From positions 558,001-622,000 of the forward strand of contig WAID01000010.1 of assembly GCA_016584495.1 (NCBI GenBank): DNA of 64,000 nucleotides. Direction: 5' to 3'. The DNA is from Celoporthe dispersa. Taxonomy: Eukaryota; Ascomycota; Sordariomycetes; Diaporthales; Cryphonectriaceae. Both the position numbers and the translations under genes were made by a program. Of the stretch, positions 47,194 to 58,694 are shown piece by piece; within the stretch, counting starts at the first letter, position 1; each line of letters begins with the position of its first letter. The notes below the pieces were generated by a model, which was given only the letters and a program-made list of their open reading frames with translations, was not told where the DNA came from and searched no databases.

Positions 47194-49140
47194 CTAATCT
47201 AGACTAATATACTTTAAGCTCTTTATATGCGCTCGCAATACTTCAGGTTCTATGTTCAATAATGCTTCGGGATTCTTGGCAAGCCGCGCGCGGAACTCTC
47301 CAAGCTCGACCCCGAGACTTTCAAGACGCGGATCCTCAAAAAATAAGTGTCCAGAACTAAGATCTCTGAAACGCCGCGATCCTCCAGTCATGTTTTGGCT
47401 CATTATTATACTGAAGCCGATGTTATCCGGAAGCTTTCCCATGAGAGGCTCACCGCGTGCGCATCCTTCCACAAAGCATCCGCCGACTATAGAATACTGG
47501 TTATTACCTCCAGGGTGTATTCTCAACACCAGAAGCTGTTGATAACCCACAATCACAAAGATTTCATCGTTGATTTTTGTTGATGGAGGTGCCACACCTA
47601 CGTACCCGCCTGTGCCTCGGATGAAGGCCTTTCCTCCCGATCCCCAGTCCATTCTTTTGAAAAACCTCTGGGCATCACTCCTCATGCTCTGGTCCTCATC
47701 GACGAGGGGTACTCCAGAAACAGCGTTGATCAAGACCGTCTCTGCAATCTACGAGGTAGGATAGGTACCATCCTGGACGTGCGTGAATTCAGAAAGCGAG
47801 CCGTTCACTATCGGTCTGGCAATAGCACGCGAGAGGAACCCCCCGAGGGATAACGCGTGCTCTGACAGGATGGGTCAGCAATGCTTCGCAGGAAAGCAGC
47901 GCCTATTTCCCAGTCACGGGCGTAGAATTTGGGAACGAGCCGGACATCCTTCACGACTGTTACTGGCACTGCAAGAACCCGAATAATTCCAGACTGCGGG
48001 AATTCGAACCAGCCTTGAATCTGTGAAGGTGCACCGGTATCATGCTTCCAATTAAAACTCGCTTTTGTGGACCAGTCGGGTACCCAAGAAGGGCCTCGCC
48101 AGCTCTGGGAGGTTTCGCAATTCTGGAGGATAGTGAGCCCATTCGAGTATGTTGTGATGAAATTTCGAGCAAGGTCAGAGTATACCTCGACAGTTGACTT
48201 CGTATAGTCCGGAGTTCCGCATAATTCACTCTGATCGCGGGGCAGTAGAGCTCTAATACCGTATATATGATCGCGTGGATCGGTGCAAAGCGCATGCTGG
48301 AATGTTTGTCGTATCGCCAAAATTTCAGTCCATCTCATTTGAAACACGAGACCTCCGATCATTGTGAGGCGATTTCCAAGCAGATAAAGCGCGTTGCCCG
48401 ATTTGGGCCGCTTGGAGTAGAGTAGACGAAGTGCTTTTCGGAAAATTGGCCAAGACACCTCACAAGATCCACAGCGTACAACGGATCTATCTTCGGCCAC
48501 GAAAATTTCTTGGCGTATCCAGAGTCTGTCAAACCACGCTCGATGTAGTAGATGGGCCACTGCAAGCGACTGGGCTGTGTCCAGTGGTAGATCGACCTTG
48601 GGATCAGCGATGGTGCGGTCGACGCCTTTGACATCCGCAGCAGGGGGAAATGCGGTGGATACCCCCCAGTCCACATCAATTTGCGAACCGGTGTACGCAA
48701 GACGTTCCATGGCGAGACCACTTCCGTTCTCTTCAGGACCCAGCCAGACCACGACTCGCGATGCACACTCGAACAACTGGCCCATCAGGGCGACCTGCGG
48801 CCCCCTTTTCGACGTCATTGGACTGGTCGATACAGAGTGCATCAACCCACATGACGCGTTCTTTGTCAAGATAGCGGAGGTTTTGTAGGGCGATTTTCAA
48901 ATTTCTTGTGACCCGCAGTATCTTTTTGTCCGAAAATCTAACGTAGACGACTTTGCGTGACTTCGTGGAACCCCAGACGTACGAAAGGGCCTCAAATTTA
49001 GGCGGATTCTGCGCCCTGAAGTTTTCCGTGCGAAGTCTGACAACAACATCATCGTCACAGACTCCTGGATATATCGTTACGAGCCTAATAAAATTTCTTT
49101 CGGGAATTTTTGGCAGAGGTGTGTATCGGTACCTTGCCAT
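47194..49140 (-). pseudogene. HET-domain protein with two indels and one nonsense codon
   Basis: ATG 49140 begins ARYRYTPLPKIPERNFIRLV, then KFEALSYVWGSTKSRKVVYV and MWVDALCIDQSNDVEKG. At C5 48801-48805 one base is in excess; beyond it follow QVALMGQLFECASRVVVWLG, DRLWIRQEIFVA and DPRDHIYGIRALLP. At G3 47872-47874 one base seems missing, after which GGFLSRAIARPIVNGS appears. A TAG at 47749-47751 then interrupts before IAETVLINAVSGVPLV, and the conserved C-terminal part runs to 47194. With the two indels balanced, 1,947 nt divides by three and only the TAG remains. The indels could be sequencing errors; the TAG looks real, so function is doubtful. Confidence 0.85.
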
Positions 49141-50403
49141 GCCGCCAGAGTGTGAGGTCGAGATGAAGTCAGTTGCTGTCCAGTCAGAAGTGAAAGGGCT
49201 GGTCTCGGTCGGAGAAGTCTGACAAGTGTCACGTGTCGCATGCGCCGCTCATCGTCCGTTGCTTAGTGCGGACCAATATTTGGGCCGTAATCAGAGAAAG
49301 ACTGTATTTGAGCCTGTGAGCCCACAGGTGAACTAGTTAGTGGATACCTTACCCACTGTAATGATTTCTGCAGTGAGACGAGGAGGGCAAACTCTAGCGA
49401 AGCCGTATAGATATCCATCCAATCTACTTTTTGAAATAGAAAAAGAGAAGGAAAATAAATAAGGGAGCAATGCTTTTATATAAACAGAGCATTGCAGAGG
49501 TGGGTCTCGGTGGGCCAATGAGAGTCCCCAGCTCGCGATATGCAGGTATTTTCGAAACTATTATCACCGAAGTATTAAATTCCTCGTCGGTTTATAGCAA
49601 TCTGTTATAATCTACAAAGTCGCTGCCCATGGGATTCAGCAGACCATTTGTCATCGGCTCCTGCATATCATAATTCAACTTCAGCTCCACAGGAGGATAA
49701 CTATGCACAATGAGCCGCTGAAACCGAAGCAGTCGTACTGGAGACATATTGCGAACATGCTTAGGGACTTAAACGTCTATTGCGCAATAGGTCCCATACC
49801 GAGCGAGGCGATGACGATGGGGCTGACAAAAAAGGCCACAGGACTTCTTGACGCCGCGAATAAGAGTTTTAGCGATCCTAGAGCTCCACGGCTGGCAGCA
49901 TCGAAGCTTTGACAATGCCTCATTAGACAAGGTTCGGATAAAGACCGTGCTCATGCAAGAACTATCGCTGAGCTAAAGGTCGACAGCAATGCGATGAAAA
50001 TATTGACAGAAATGCTGAAGGGCTATTCGAAAATAATCATTGATATGTAAAGATCAATATAGATTACAGCTTGCCATCGGAACTTATAGTTTTAGTATTG
50101 GCTTGTAAGTTGCTAGAGCTAGAATGTCTGGGTTCTCTTTGACTTTGTTATTGGATGCTATGAAATTAGACCTCTCACTCTTGAGCGCCCGACTGTGGCT
50201 TTCCAGGATGACAGCAAGTATAGCTGAACATGAAGCAAAACCGGCAAGATACCCCCTTTTTCCGCGTGCAGGGGACAGCATGTTGGACACACGGCAGATG
50301 GATCCCATAAATAAGGCCAACAGCCCTTATTGTCCGACTACGTGCTAGATGTGGACGCCGGTTCTCTAATCAATGGTTGTAAAGACTATGCCATCGTGTC
50401 GTC
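49141..50403. other. Intergenic, nothing certain
   Basis: An open frame at 49703-49912 (plus) lacks a known motif. The region separates two HET-derived loci transcribed in opposite directions. Confidence 0.4.
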
Positions 50404-50770
50404 TGTGTGGAGATAGGAGAAATTCCCGATGGTGTCTTTAGGATGGTCAGGATAATCAACCCGATCATGAAAGAGGCTAGGTTGACCAGGTTATGGATTG
50501 ATCAGGTCTGCATAGATCAAAATGATGAGGAGGAAAAGGCAAAACAAGTGGCAAAGACGTGAAGCTACTATGAGGCAGCTCGGATGATGGGGGTCTACAC
50601 CCCAGACTTCGACATGACGGCTGCGAGGAGGCTCACTATAGGAGCAGTACTGGAGGAAAAGATGTGGTTAGCGTCAAGAAAAGTTGGAATGAGCGAGCGT
50701 GGAAGCCGCGAGCGTGGACACACCAGGAAGTTATGCTCTCGCAACGATCACTAGCTACCAATAGCGCGGA
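50404..50770 (+). pseudogene. HET-domain fragment
   Basis: One frame reads RLTRLWIDQVCIDQND, then EEEKAKQVAKT, ending in TGA at 50560. After a frame change SYYEAARMMGVYTPDF follows, and further on WNERAWKPRAWTHQE then VMLSQRSLA, the 'RaWT.QE..LS.R' motif of one HET subgroup. The N- and C-terminal parts are missing. AT-rich DNA follows immediately. Confidence 0.8.
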
Positions 50771-51516
50771 CATTGTGAAGCTGGGGACTTGAATTGATAT
50801 TTTAAGCTAATAAAGAAATTCAATAATTTTAAGAAAGCAATCATTTCTTCAAAATTATTCTTTAATTCGGAAAGAAAGCTTTTCTAGCTCGAAGATTAGA
50901 TCTAGATAAAAAGCAAGTAATTTATGGCTAATTTGCTAACTAAGCTGCTTTTCAACCTTTTTTTCTTGAGAATAATCAATTAAGCTATTAAGCTTAGCTA
51001 TCTTTAAGCTTAAAGCATTAAAAGAACACTAATAACTGTTCCAGAAATTCTTGAAACTAGCTAAAAATATATCTAATTGCTAAAAAACTTAAAAGTTTAT
51101 ATTATTAATTATTTACGAATCGGAATTAGCTTTCATTAGGACCAGTATAATATTTTTATTCACAAAGATAATAGAAGCTTAGAATGAGAAATATCTAGCC
51201 CTCTTCATTAACAACTAATTCGATACCGCCCTCTTCATCCTTACTTTCTTTTCTAGCCTAGCTGCATATTGAGCTCTATATATAGCTTCAATGCTTGCAA
51301 ATTTCGAATTCAAGCTTATCTCAACCTTCTTTTACTAAGCTTCAAAGCCTTAACCTGTAACTTCGATTCTTTACTTTCCTCCAGAGCTCTTATCAGGGCT
51401 GCATTGTGGTGGGTGAATAGGGCTGAAAAGTAAATACAATCAATATATATATATGTGGTGAATGTGGCAGACCAGGGTGGCCGGAAGGGGGGGTGAACGG
51501 AAGGGGGTGCTCAGGC
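50771..51516. other. AT-rich block
   Basis: Very AT-rich, stop-dense DNA from 50790 to about 51350 (repeated TTAAGCTTA-type words). On the minus strand it has the feel of a Lys/Leu/Glu-rich protein end degraded by C-to-T change, perhaps an old transposase, but I cannot assign it. Ends with a short TATATATATATA tract near 51445. Confidence 0.4.
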
Positions 51517-54500
51517 TTACTCCTTTGCATTCTTTGCAGGCCTTGATCCCTCTCCTTGTGCCACAAGACTTAGTAACATCGCCACAAAGGTAGGATGCAT
51601 GCCAACATTGCCGGCGGCCCTCGCCCATTCTTCTAGGCCGACCTGTCGAAGAGGCTGCTCCTTTTCGTCGTCTCTAGGGGCGGTCTTGGACTGTGTCTTG
51701 AGCCACTCGTATAGGGTCGTGGTCGAGATCTGTGCGCCTCCAACGTGATGTAAAAACCGCAAGTCCTTGTCTCTTCTATCCTCCTCTGTCGGTATCACGC
51801 CGCCAGCGGCTTCTGTTGACGATATCCCCTCCTATGCCGCCTTGTTATTATTGCAGGCATGTATAGTAGCAGCAGCAGCAGCCATAACATATTCACCCGT
51901 GGAGGGCAAGTCTTGTAGCACCGCACCTGTAATATCCTCGACGATTGTCGGCACCGGGACCGTGTCTAAGCAGCCATGGATTACAGAACTAATCGAGGAC
52001 AAAGAGGGCACCACGCCATCAAGGAGGTTAAAGAAGTGCCGCAGATTCTCCAGGAAGTCCATGCTGCCAAAGTATTCTGCCTGCGGGCCCCGTCCCTGCT
52101 CTCCAGGGTGGCCGTTGCGTGAGGCGGTATGATGAGAGTCGTCATCATTTGCTCCCCACGTCTCTGGGATGATAAAGCTCAGACGGTGGATTCGGACCGG
52201 CCAGCCTAGGTGGCACGCACTCGGGCGCTCGAGAAAAACCTCGCTCGCCCACTTGGACGCGGCGTAGCCGTACTCGACTAAGGGTATCGTGGCTAGTTGT
52301 TCTAGGCCTACCGTTGGGCTCGCGACGCCGTCGCCGAGCTAGATGGGAGACGGTAGATAGCTCGCGATGGAGACGGGCCGCAGGACAAATTCCTCCCCGC
52401 AGGAGCCGTGGCTCTGGTGTTCGGCGGCAAACATGGTGGACGCGATGCTCGATATGTAATGGAAGGGGATGAAGCGGCCTGTTGCTGCGCACATCTCGGC
52501 CAGCTCCTTGGTAGCCAGGCTATTGGTGGCCCGCAGCGATGCATACATTTTGAGGTAGGACATGTCGGTGGCGCAGTGGACGACGGCGTGGGCCCCGCCA
52601 AAGACAAGTTGCGCAGCCCGCTCTGAGAGGCCTAGGCGCGGTAGGGTCAGGTCGCCCTCGTGCACGGTCACCTTGTTGTAGTCCACCACAGGCTCCCCCT
52701 GCCTCTCGGGGCTCCGGCGATACTAGGGGATCCTGGCATCGTAGGCGCGAGGACTGTCTGACTGCGAGGTAGTGTATATGGGCGACGGACGGGTGAGCGA
52801 CTAGAGCGCGCAAGAGCGCATCGTCCACCAGGCCCATGGCACTTGTCAGGAGAACCACGCAGCCACGGCCCCCTCTAGGACAACTACTGGAAGCAGCAGT
52901 GGGAGTGGTGCAAAACCTGTTGATAGGATATCTGTCATCTATATCGGTTGATTGCTTGTCCAGCGACCTCTCGGTACGCACATGAGGGCTTTCTGCGAGG
53001 ACACCCGTGACAGACGTTTCGCGTTCCCAGCTGATCACTGACCCGATCTGCTGCTGAGCCTCACGGCTACGCTCAGGCGGGTCTTTTGTGCCGCGGCGGT
53101 GACGGTCGATCCACCGCGCCATGTCAGCAAGAGTGCTCGCCCCGAACATGGTGACAAGGTCAATCTCAAGCCACCAGGCCTCGCAGATGCTATCCCTGAG
53201 GCGCAGTAGAAGCAGGGACGAGCCGCCGAGGTGGAAGAAGTCCGACTCGCGGGTGATGAGCCGGCCAGACCGCTGTGAATCAGCCAGCAAGAGAGCTGAC
53301 CAGATGTGACGCAGCCGCGTCTCAGTCACGGTGCCGACGGCCTGTACGCGGTCGCTGTGCATCGTCTCATGTCCCTCGACGACACCGCTGTCTTACTGTT
53401 GATGGTCCCAGCCTGGAGCCAAAGAGTCGTCGACGGGTCGACGAGCTAGGGCCCTCCGGTCCAGCTTACCAGAGAGCGACCTGGGGAGACTGGACGTAGG
53501 CACGATGACGGCCGGATACATGTGCCGTGGCAGCCTCGCAGCCAGGACCTGTCGAAAAATGTGGTCTTTTGCGGGTTCTTGCCCATCAAGACCACCCGCT
53601 CGAGGCCATGAGCCGCCATCTTGCAGCACGACGTGGACTACCAGAAACTCGGTACTGCTAGCCGCCAGCCCCTCTCGTGGTGCTTGGCAGGCGTGCTGCT
53701 CTCCACCCCCGCCGCGGCGCAGCGACACAGCTACCTCGCGCAGAGCATCTCCTCCTACGGCAGACAACGCATGCTCGACCTCGTCGACGTCGAGCCGCAC
53801 GCCGCGCAGCTTGACCTGTGTGTCTCCCGCCATGCGGCCCTCGACGAGCAGCATGCCGTCGTTCTCGCGCCAGCGGTCCCTGTCGCCCGTGCGGTGCAGA
53901 ACAGGCCAGCCACAGCGGCTGATCATGTGCTGGCGGTCGTCGTGTCCGTGGTCGTCGTCGTGTTCGGAATTACTATAGCTGCGCTTCTCATGGTCTTTCT
54001 CCTGAACGGCCTCGAACGGGTCGGGCATAAAGCGCAGAGCCGTTAGGGACGCCTTGTTCAGATACCCTTGTGCCACGCCCATGCCACTGATATAGATCTC
54101 TTCCTGGATACTGGCAGGCAGCGGCCGTGACTGGCTGTTGAGGACGTGGACCGTGTAGTTGGGGTGGGGGCCATGATAGTCGCCTTAGTGGGGCCATAGA
54201 GGTTACAGAGGGCCAGGTCTGGTTTGCACAAGGCAGCGAACTGGCTCAAGAGCGACGGCAACATGGGCTCTCCAATCGACAAGGCCCGCCGCTACTGTGG
54301 ACACCGACTGGCAAGCAACTTCCTGCCGTCTTTGATCCAGGCGTTGTACTCGGTCGGCGTGGCTACGGTTATGGTCACATTCCGCGAGGCTATCAGCTCG
54401 GCCACGGCGCGCCCGTTCCCGCGCTAGTGCCTGGGGAGGATGCAATGCTGCCGCCTAGGGTAAGGGCCGTGAAGAGCAGCAGCAGGGACGTATCAAAGGT

Positions 54501-55337
54501 CGGCGTGGTCTGCTGCATGATGATCTCATCTGGGCCGAGGTGGTAGACGCTGGAGACGGATTCGACCAGATTCCTCATGCTCCGGTTGGTTATCATGATC
54601 CCCTTGGGAGATCCCGTAGACCCGCTCGTGTACATGATGAATGCTAGATCGGCGTCCGTTGCCGTGATGACGGGCATGTATGCAGTCTTGGCGGACGCCT
54701 GCCTTTTCTCATGCGCACACAGTCCCTGTCTTACGACCTAGTATAGGTTGATGGCGGTTAAGGAAGGCCGCGAGGTAGAAGTGGAAGGGCGTCACCCCGT
54801 GCGCACGACAGACGGTCCCTATGGCGGCGCCTGTACCGACGCCCACACCCACAGAGGTGGACATGTCGTCGTAGCTTGTCAGGGCCGGGCGAAAGCCTGC
54901 TGAGGACAGGGTCAGGATGGGCAGCGGTGGCGTAGGCGGGTTGAGCTCGACACGCCAATACCGCAGGTCTTCCCCGAGCGCCCCGGCGGCATAGTCATCA
55001 TGCTGACCCTCGGAGAAGTCAGAGAACTGTGGCGGTGGTGGGGAGCGGTCCGCGCAAGCATCGTCGTAGTGGTACAGGAGGATGAAGTCGTCGGTGAAGA
55101 TCTGGAGGGATGTGGCATCGAGGACGATGGGGTGGAACCCGACGACGAGGAAGTGCTCGGCCGGACTTAGCGTGAGGAACAGGACCCGGACTGTCTCGCC
55201 GCGTGCCAGGACAAAGACGTGCTTGTCCCAGAGTACACGGGCCTCTGTGGCCACCTCGTCCTCGCTGCGGATAGTGCGCTTCTCGAGATGAGGCTTTGAC
55301 GTCAGTTCGTATATGCGACTGCGCCCTAGCTTTGACT
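51517..55337 (-). pseudogene. NRPS-module remnant (C-A-T-R), probably from a PKS-NRPS or NRPS
   Basis: Read on the minus strand. A partial condensation domain (GFHPIVLDATSLQIFTDDF, with the active HHxxxDG motif altered) is cut after LAAFLNRHQPI and joins about 54700 directly to the middle of an adenylation domain (FIMYTSGSTGSPKG). Then come NLYGPTKATI, a frame break, RTGDRDRW, KLRGVRLDVDEVE, a carrier domain with the phosphopantetheine Ser in DFFHLGGSSLLLL (about 53240), and a terminal thioester-reductase domain (VVLLTSAMGLVDDALL, SYLKMYASLRATNSLATKEL, YGYAASKWASEVFLER with Tyr and Lys). Stops at 52339 and near 51832 and several frame changes are present. The start of the C domain abuts an LTR-like repeat at 55338. 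No ketosynthase is present. It once would have released an aldehyde- or tetramic-type product; now dead. Confidence 0.85.
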
Positions 55338-55500
55338 TGTTAGATTGACAATTGAAGAGTTATGTACAATGATTTATTTGGGGTAATAAACGTGAGGTTA
55401 TATATCTAGCTCTTCAGTATGAATCGCTTGGATCGCTCCCGAGCTTGGCGATCTCGCGATCCACTCTTGTGACTCTAATCCTAGGTTATATAATTATTCC
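55338..55500 (+). repeat. LTR-like repeat, copy A
   Basis: Begins TGTTAGATTGACAATTGAAG and continues with GTAATAAACGTGAGGTTATATAT, AGCTCTTCAGTATGAAT and, at the end, CTAATCCTAGGTTATATAA. Copy B on the other side of the methyltransferase gene (56975-57160) has the same words in the same order and orientation. The TGTTAGA start suits the 5' end of a copia-type solo LTR; no pol gene is seen. Confidence 0.6.
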
Positions 55501-55843
55501 GTAGTTTTGTGGGTGAGTATTGAACCTTCGGCTTTAGAGAGTCCGTTTTTGATAGCTGCTGTGCATCCCGTTGTGCAATTTGAAAAGCGGGGTAGTTGAG
55601 CTATACTAATTTTGAGATAAGAATATATGTGCGAGGGCCAGTGAGTCACTGGCCAGCCAGTACTCTAGATAGCTTCAGCTTTTCAGGCCGTTCGGTCTTC
55701 CTTTCTTTCCCTTCTTCTTTCTTCAGCGTTCTATCAATTCAGACCCATTTCCAGCTATAACAAAAGCTATAGTTTCAAGTTTCGTTACTTAGCTACGCAA
55801 AATCCACTCAGCTGTCTTGTGCCCAACACCTATCGAGCAAACC
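55501..55843. other. Intergenic / methyltransferase promoter side
   Basis: Includes the second copy of the dispersed repeat (55627-55700) and a CT-rich stretch (CTTCCTTTCTTTCCCTTC) typical of fungal 5' leaders just upstream of the methyltransferase. Confidence 0.5.
55627..55700 (+). repeat. Dispersed repeat, transposon-end-like, copy 2
   Basis: 55627-55654 is the exact reverse complement of 37314-37341. It starts ATGTGCGAGGGCCAGTGAG and contains the GGCCAGTGA / TCACTGGCC palindrome. Similarity to copy 1 continues through GCTATCTAG-like and CTGGCTGG-like words on the opposite strand. Confidence 0.7.
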
Positions 55844-56824
55844 ATGTCCACTCAACTCAATGATGCTGCCTTTATCGCGCGTCTCTCCCTACACGACCCC
55901 ACCCACTTCAATATTCAGCACTCTCAAACCCTTCACCGCCTAAAGCTCCTGCAGCATTGGAACATTCCCGCTGGCTCCAAAGTGCTGGAATTAGGATGCG
56001 GGCAAGGGGACTGCACGACTGTCCTTGCCTATGCTGTGGGTGAGCAAGGGGGGGTGGTGGCGGTCGATCCGGCGGAATTGGATTATGGTGAGTCCTTCGC
56101 TTTTCATACTCTGCTGCCTGTCCTGGCGGTGCGAGCGGAAAGCAGCCGGCTGATAGCTCCTGCAGGTTCCCCGTATACTCTCGGCCAAGCACAGGGTCAC
56201 ATCTCGCAAGGCCCACTGGGTAGGCGGATTACTTGGGTCCAACAACCGCCCCTGGACTACCTCTCCTCCCTCCCCTCCCCCTCTTCCATCTCGCCACCCG
56301 CCAGCGAAAGTAAGGCTTTCGACGCTACAGTGCTCGCCCACTGCCTATGGTACTTCACCTCTCCCTCGCTTATTCTTTCCACCTTCCGCGCCCTCAAGCA
56401 GCACAGCAAGCGTCTCCTCCTTGCTGAATGGTCGTTAGTAGCGACGCACCCCTCGGCTCAGCCTCACGTATTAGCTGCGCTTACTCAGGCAGCGCTGGAA
56501 TGCCGTAGACCCAAGAGCAGCTCCTCCAACGTCCGCACGGTGCTGGGGCCAAAGCGGCTTACCGAGCTAGCCCTAGCTGCTGGGTGGCAGCTGGAGAGTG
56601 AGATCCACGTGCAAGGTGGGGAGGGGTTGTTGGACGGACAATGGGAAGTTTCTGCTTGTCTTTCTTCGTCTTTCGAAAGGGGGGTAGAGGAGCAAGTGAG
56701 TGATGAGAGAGAACGAGCGGTGGTTCTTGCGTCACGGGATGCGTGTGAGGCGAGCTTGGAGGGTGTGCAAGGGGGTCGGAAAGGAGTCAGGGCTATGGAT
56801 ATTTGGGCTGCTAATTTCGTGTGA
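55844..56824 (+). CDS. Class I SAM-dependent methyltransferase
   Basis: ATG 55844 (MSTQLNDAAF) is preferred over the upstream in-frame TTG. SAM-binding motif I is KVLELGCGQGDCTTVLA, followed by motif II GVVAVDPAELDYG and a late DATVLAHCLWYF motif. A 78-bp intron at 56088-56165 (GTGAGT donor, CTGATAG branch, CTGCAG acceptor) has no stop and divides by three, so reading through would insert 26 residues after DYG. The spliced form has 300 residues and keeps SPYTLGQAQGHIS directly after it, as expected. It transfers a methyl group to a small molecule; the substrate is unknown. It lies between two LTR-like repeats and next to the NRPS remnant, so it may be a leftover tailoring gene of that cluster (inference). 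Confidence 0.85.
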   Translation: MSTQLNDAAFIARLSLHDPTHFNIQHSQTLHRLKLLQHWNIPAGSKVLELGCGQGDCTTVLAYAVGEQGGVVAVDPAELDYGESFAFHTLLPVLAVRAESSRLIAPAGSPYTLGQAQGHISQGPLGRRITWVQQPPLDYLSSLPSPSSISPPASESKAFDATVLAHCLWYFTSPSLILSTFRALKQHSKRLLLAEWSLVATHPSAQPHVLAALTQAALECRRPKSSSSNVRTVLGPKRLTELALAAGWQLESEIHVQGGEGLLDGQWEVSACLSSSFERGVEEQVSDERERAVVLASRDACEASLEGVQGGRKGVRAMDIWAANFV

Positions 56825-58694
56825 TGAGTACTGCCGTAGCCTAAAGGTACAACAAGTACACAGAGGGTTTATGTTAACAAGAGCGGTGTCAAAATATAAT
56901 CAATGTAATACTGGAAATGTTGATGGGTTTTCTGCAGTATGTTATTAGCGGTGAGGCTATCACTTGATGAGTGATACTTAGATTGACGATTGAAGAGCTA
57001 TGTATAATTATCTATCTAATGGTAATAAGCGTATAGTTATATATTCAGCTCTTCAGACTGAATAATTGTATCTTCATTTATCCTTCGTTGTAGATAGTTG
57101 GATAGCTATCTATCCTAACTATCCATTCCTGTAATCCTTACCCTGGATTATATAAGCATAGATGCTAGTTTTCTATAATGTTGAATCTGCGATCTAGCGT
57201 TCCAACTATTGTTCCGTATAATTTGTTTCGTAATCTGCGTGTTGAATGGGTTGTAATATTATTGTTTCGTGTAACGTGTTTCGTGATTTGTATATTAGAT
57301 AGATTATAATAAATATATTTAGAATCTTTAAAATTGAATATCATATTATCGAACCAGAACCTCGGGCGCCGTCGCGCAAGAGAACGAACGTCAAAGCAAT
57401 GAGCAAAGGATTGTGCACCCCAAGCGTGCTGAACAGTCACAAGGACGACAATGAACGAAGGCCATCCGTGCACAAATTTAGGGCGAAAAGCCTGCTATGG
57501 ACTTGTCCAGAGGGCTCAAAAATAGGAAAGGAAGGGAAAGATTGTTGTTGCTCTATCTAGGCGAAGAAAAAATAAAAGGGTTTGTGCTCGTATATCTGAA
57601 CATATTCAGAACCCACCTGCATTCTATATCCTGAGTTTCACTCCACTTGCTACTACAATATTATACAAAGCTTCTAAAGCCTAATAATTCTTTATTGAAA
57701 TAAAGAAATATAAATCAATATTTTAATAATTTCAAATTTTAAATTTTAAAAAAAAATCATATTTGAAATTTCCGGTTTTTAATTTTTCGTATTAATAAAA
57801 ATTATAAAATAATCACAAATATTTTCTTTCTTAATTATATTATATTTAATATCGAAAAATAGTAAAAGTTTATATGTTCTCAATATTATCCATATTATTT
57901 ATTGAGATTGATCTCATTAAATAATGTAAATTAAAAAAGCTTAATTATATAACTTTTTATAATATTCTTCAATTTCGTATATCAGCTGCTTTTGCAAAAT
58001 TAGAAAATATTTATTTGGGGCTTATTGCAAGAATTGAGAAACCAACCAGATTCGGGATAAGGGACACGAGATGGAGGCTGCATCGTGATGTCTCAAGCAG
58101 TCTCCTGTTTATGTTTTAATCTACAGCGACATATGCATACCTTCTCTTAGCCCACCATAATTCCCCAGTGTTCAAGGGATAATCACATGACAAGGTAACA
58201 CCCTAACTATTTTACCATTTGTGCTGAGAACGTGTCTTCGAACTGTATAGTCAATAACAAAGCCACAACACAGGGCGCAAGTGAGACACCGGCACGACTC
58301 CTAGTTAACTCACTTGGGCAAAGAGCCCGGAAACGCGCTGCCTCTTACTAATGCCCTCCAGAATCCGCATTTGGACCCGACGAACCTCGTGATGCTTGCG
58401 TCCATCTTTTCTAATCCCATTGGATGTCCGTGTTAACCATGTGATAGCATCACTAAGCGCTATTGAGGGGAAGTCTTGGATTCGTTCAAGTCCGAGGGCT
58501 GTGGCTTTTACATGCTTGGCCACTCACGTCAGCCGTTTCCGGACGGTCAGCGAAAGCTTCACGTATACTTAAGTAGACACGTTGTCCTTGAGGGTCTTTT
58601 GAGAAAATATTATGCTAAAAACGTGAATCTGTACACACAAACACACATACACGCACAATCTCTAAATTTCCTACAGAAACAACAATCCTCCAAG
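56825..58694. other. AT-rich intergenic block with LTR-like copy B
   Basis: Holds repeat copy B, then AT-rich DNA that becomes extreme at 57680-57980 (poly-A/T words). The last 150 bp before the tyrosinase ATG contain ACACACAAACACACATACACGC, a CA-rich leader. A minus-strand frame at 58305-58523 is not recognisable. Confidence 0.5.
56975..57160 (+). repeat. LTR-like repeat, copy B
   Basis: TTAGATTGACGATTGAAGAG, then GGTAATAAGCGTATAGTTATATAT, CAGCTCTTCAGACTGAAT and GTAATCCTTACCCTGGATTA match copy A at 55338 in order and orientation, with many differences (many of C/T or G/A type) and an insertion in the middle. The initial TG is not preserved. Confidence 0.6.

Noticed and set aside
47730..47760. 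Mini-intron explaining the TAG in the HET gene at 47194-49140
   Set aside because: The GT..AG interval around the stop is about 20 bp, too short for a spliceosomal intron.
50790..51400. Named transposase in the AT-rich block
   Set aside because: Only a vague Lys/Leu/Glu-rich pattern remains and no catalytic motif could be read.
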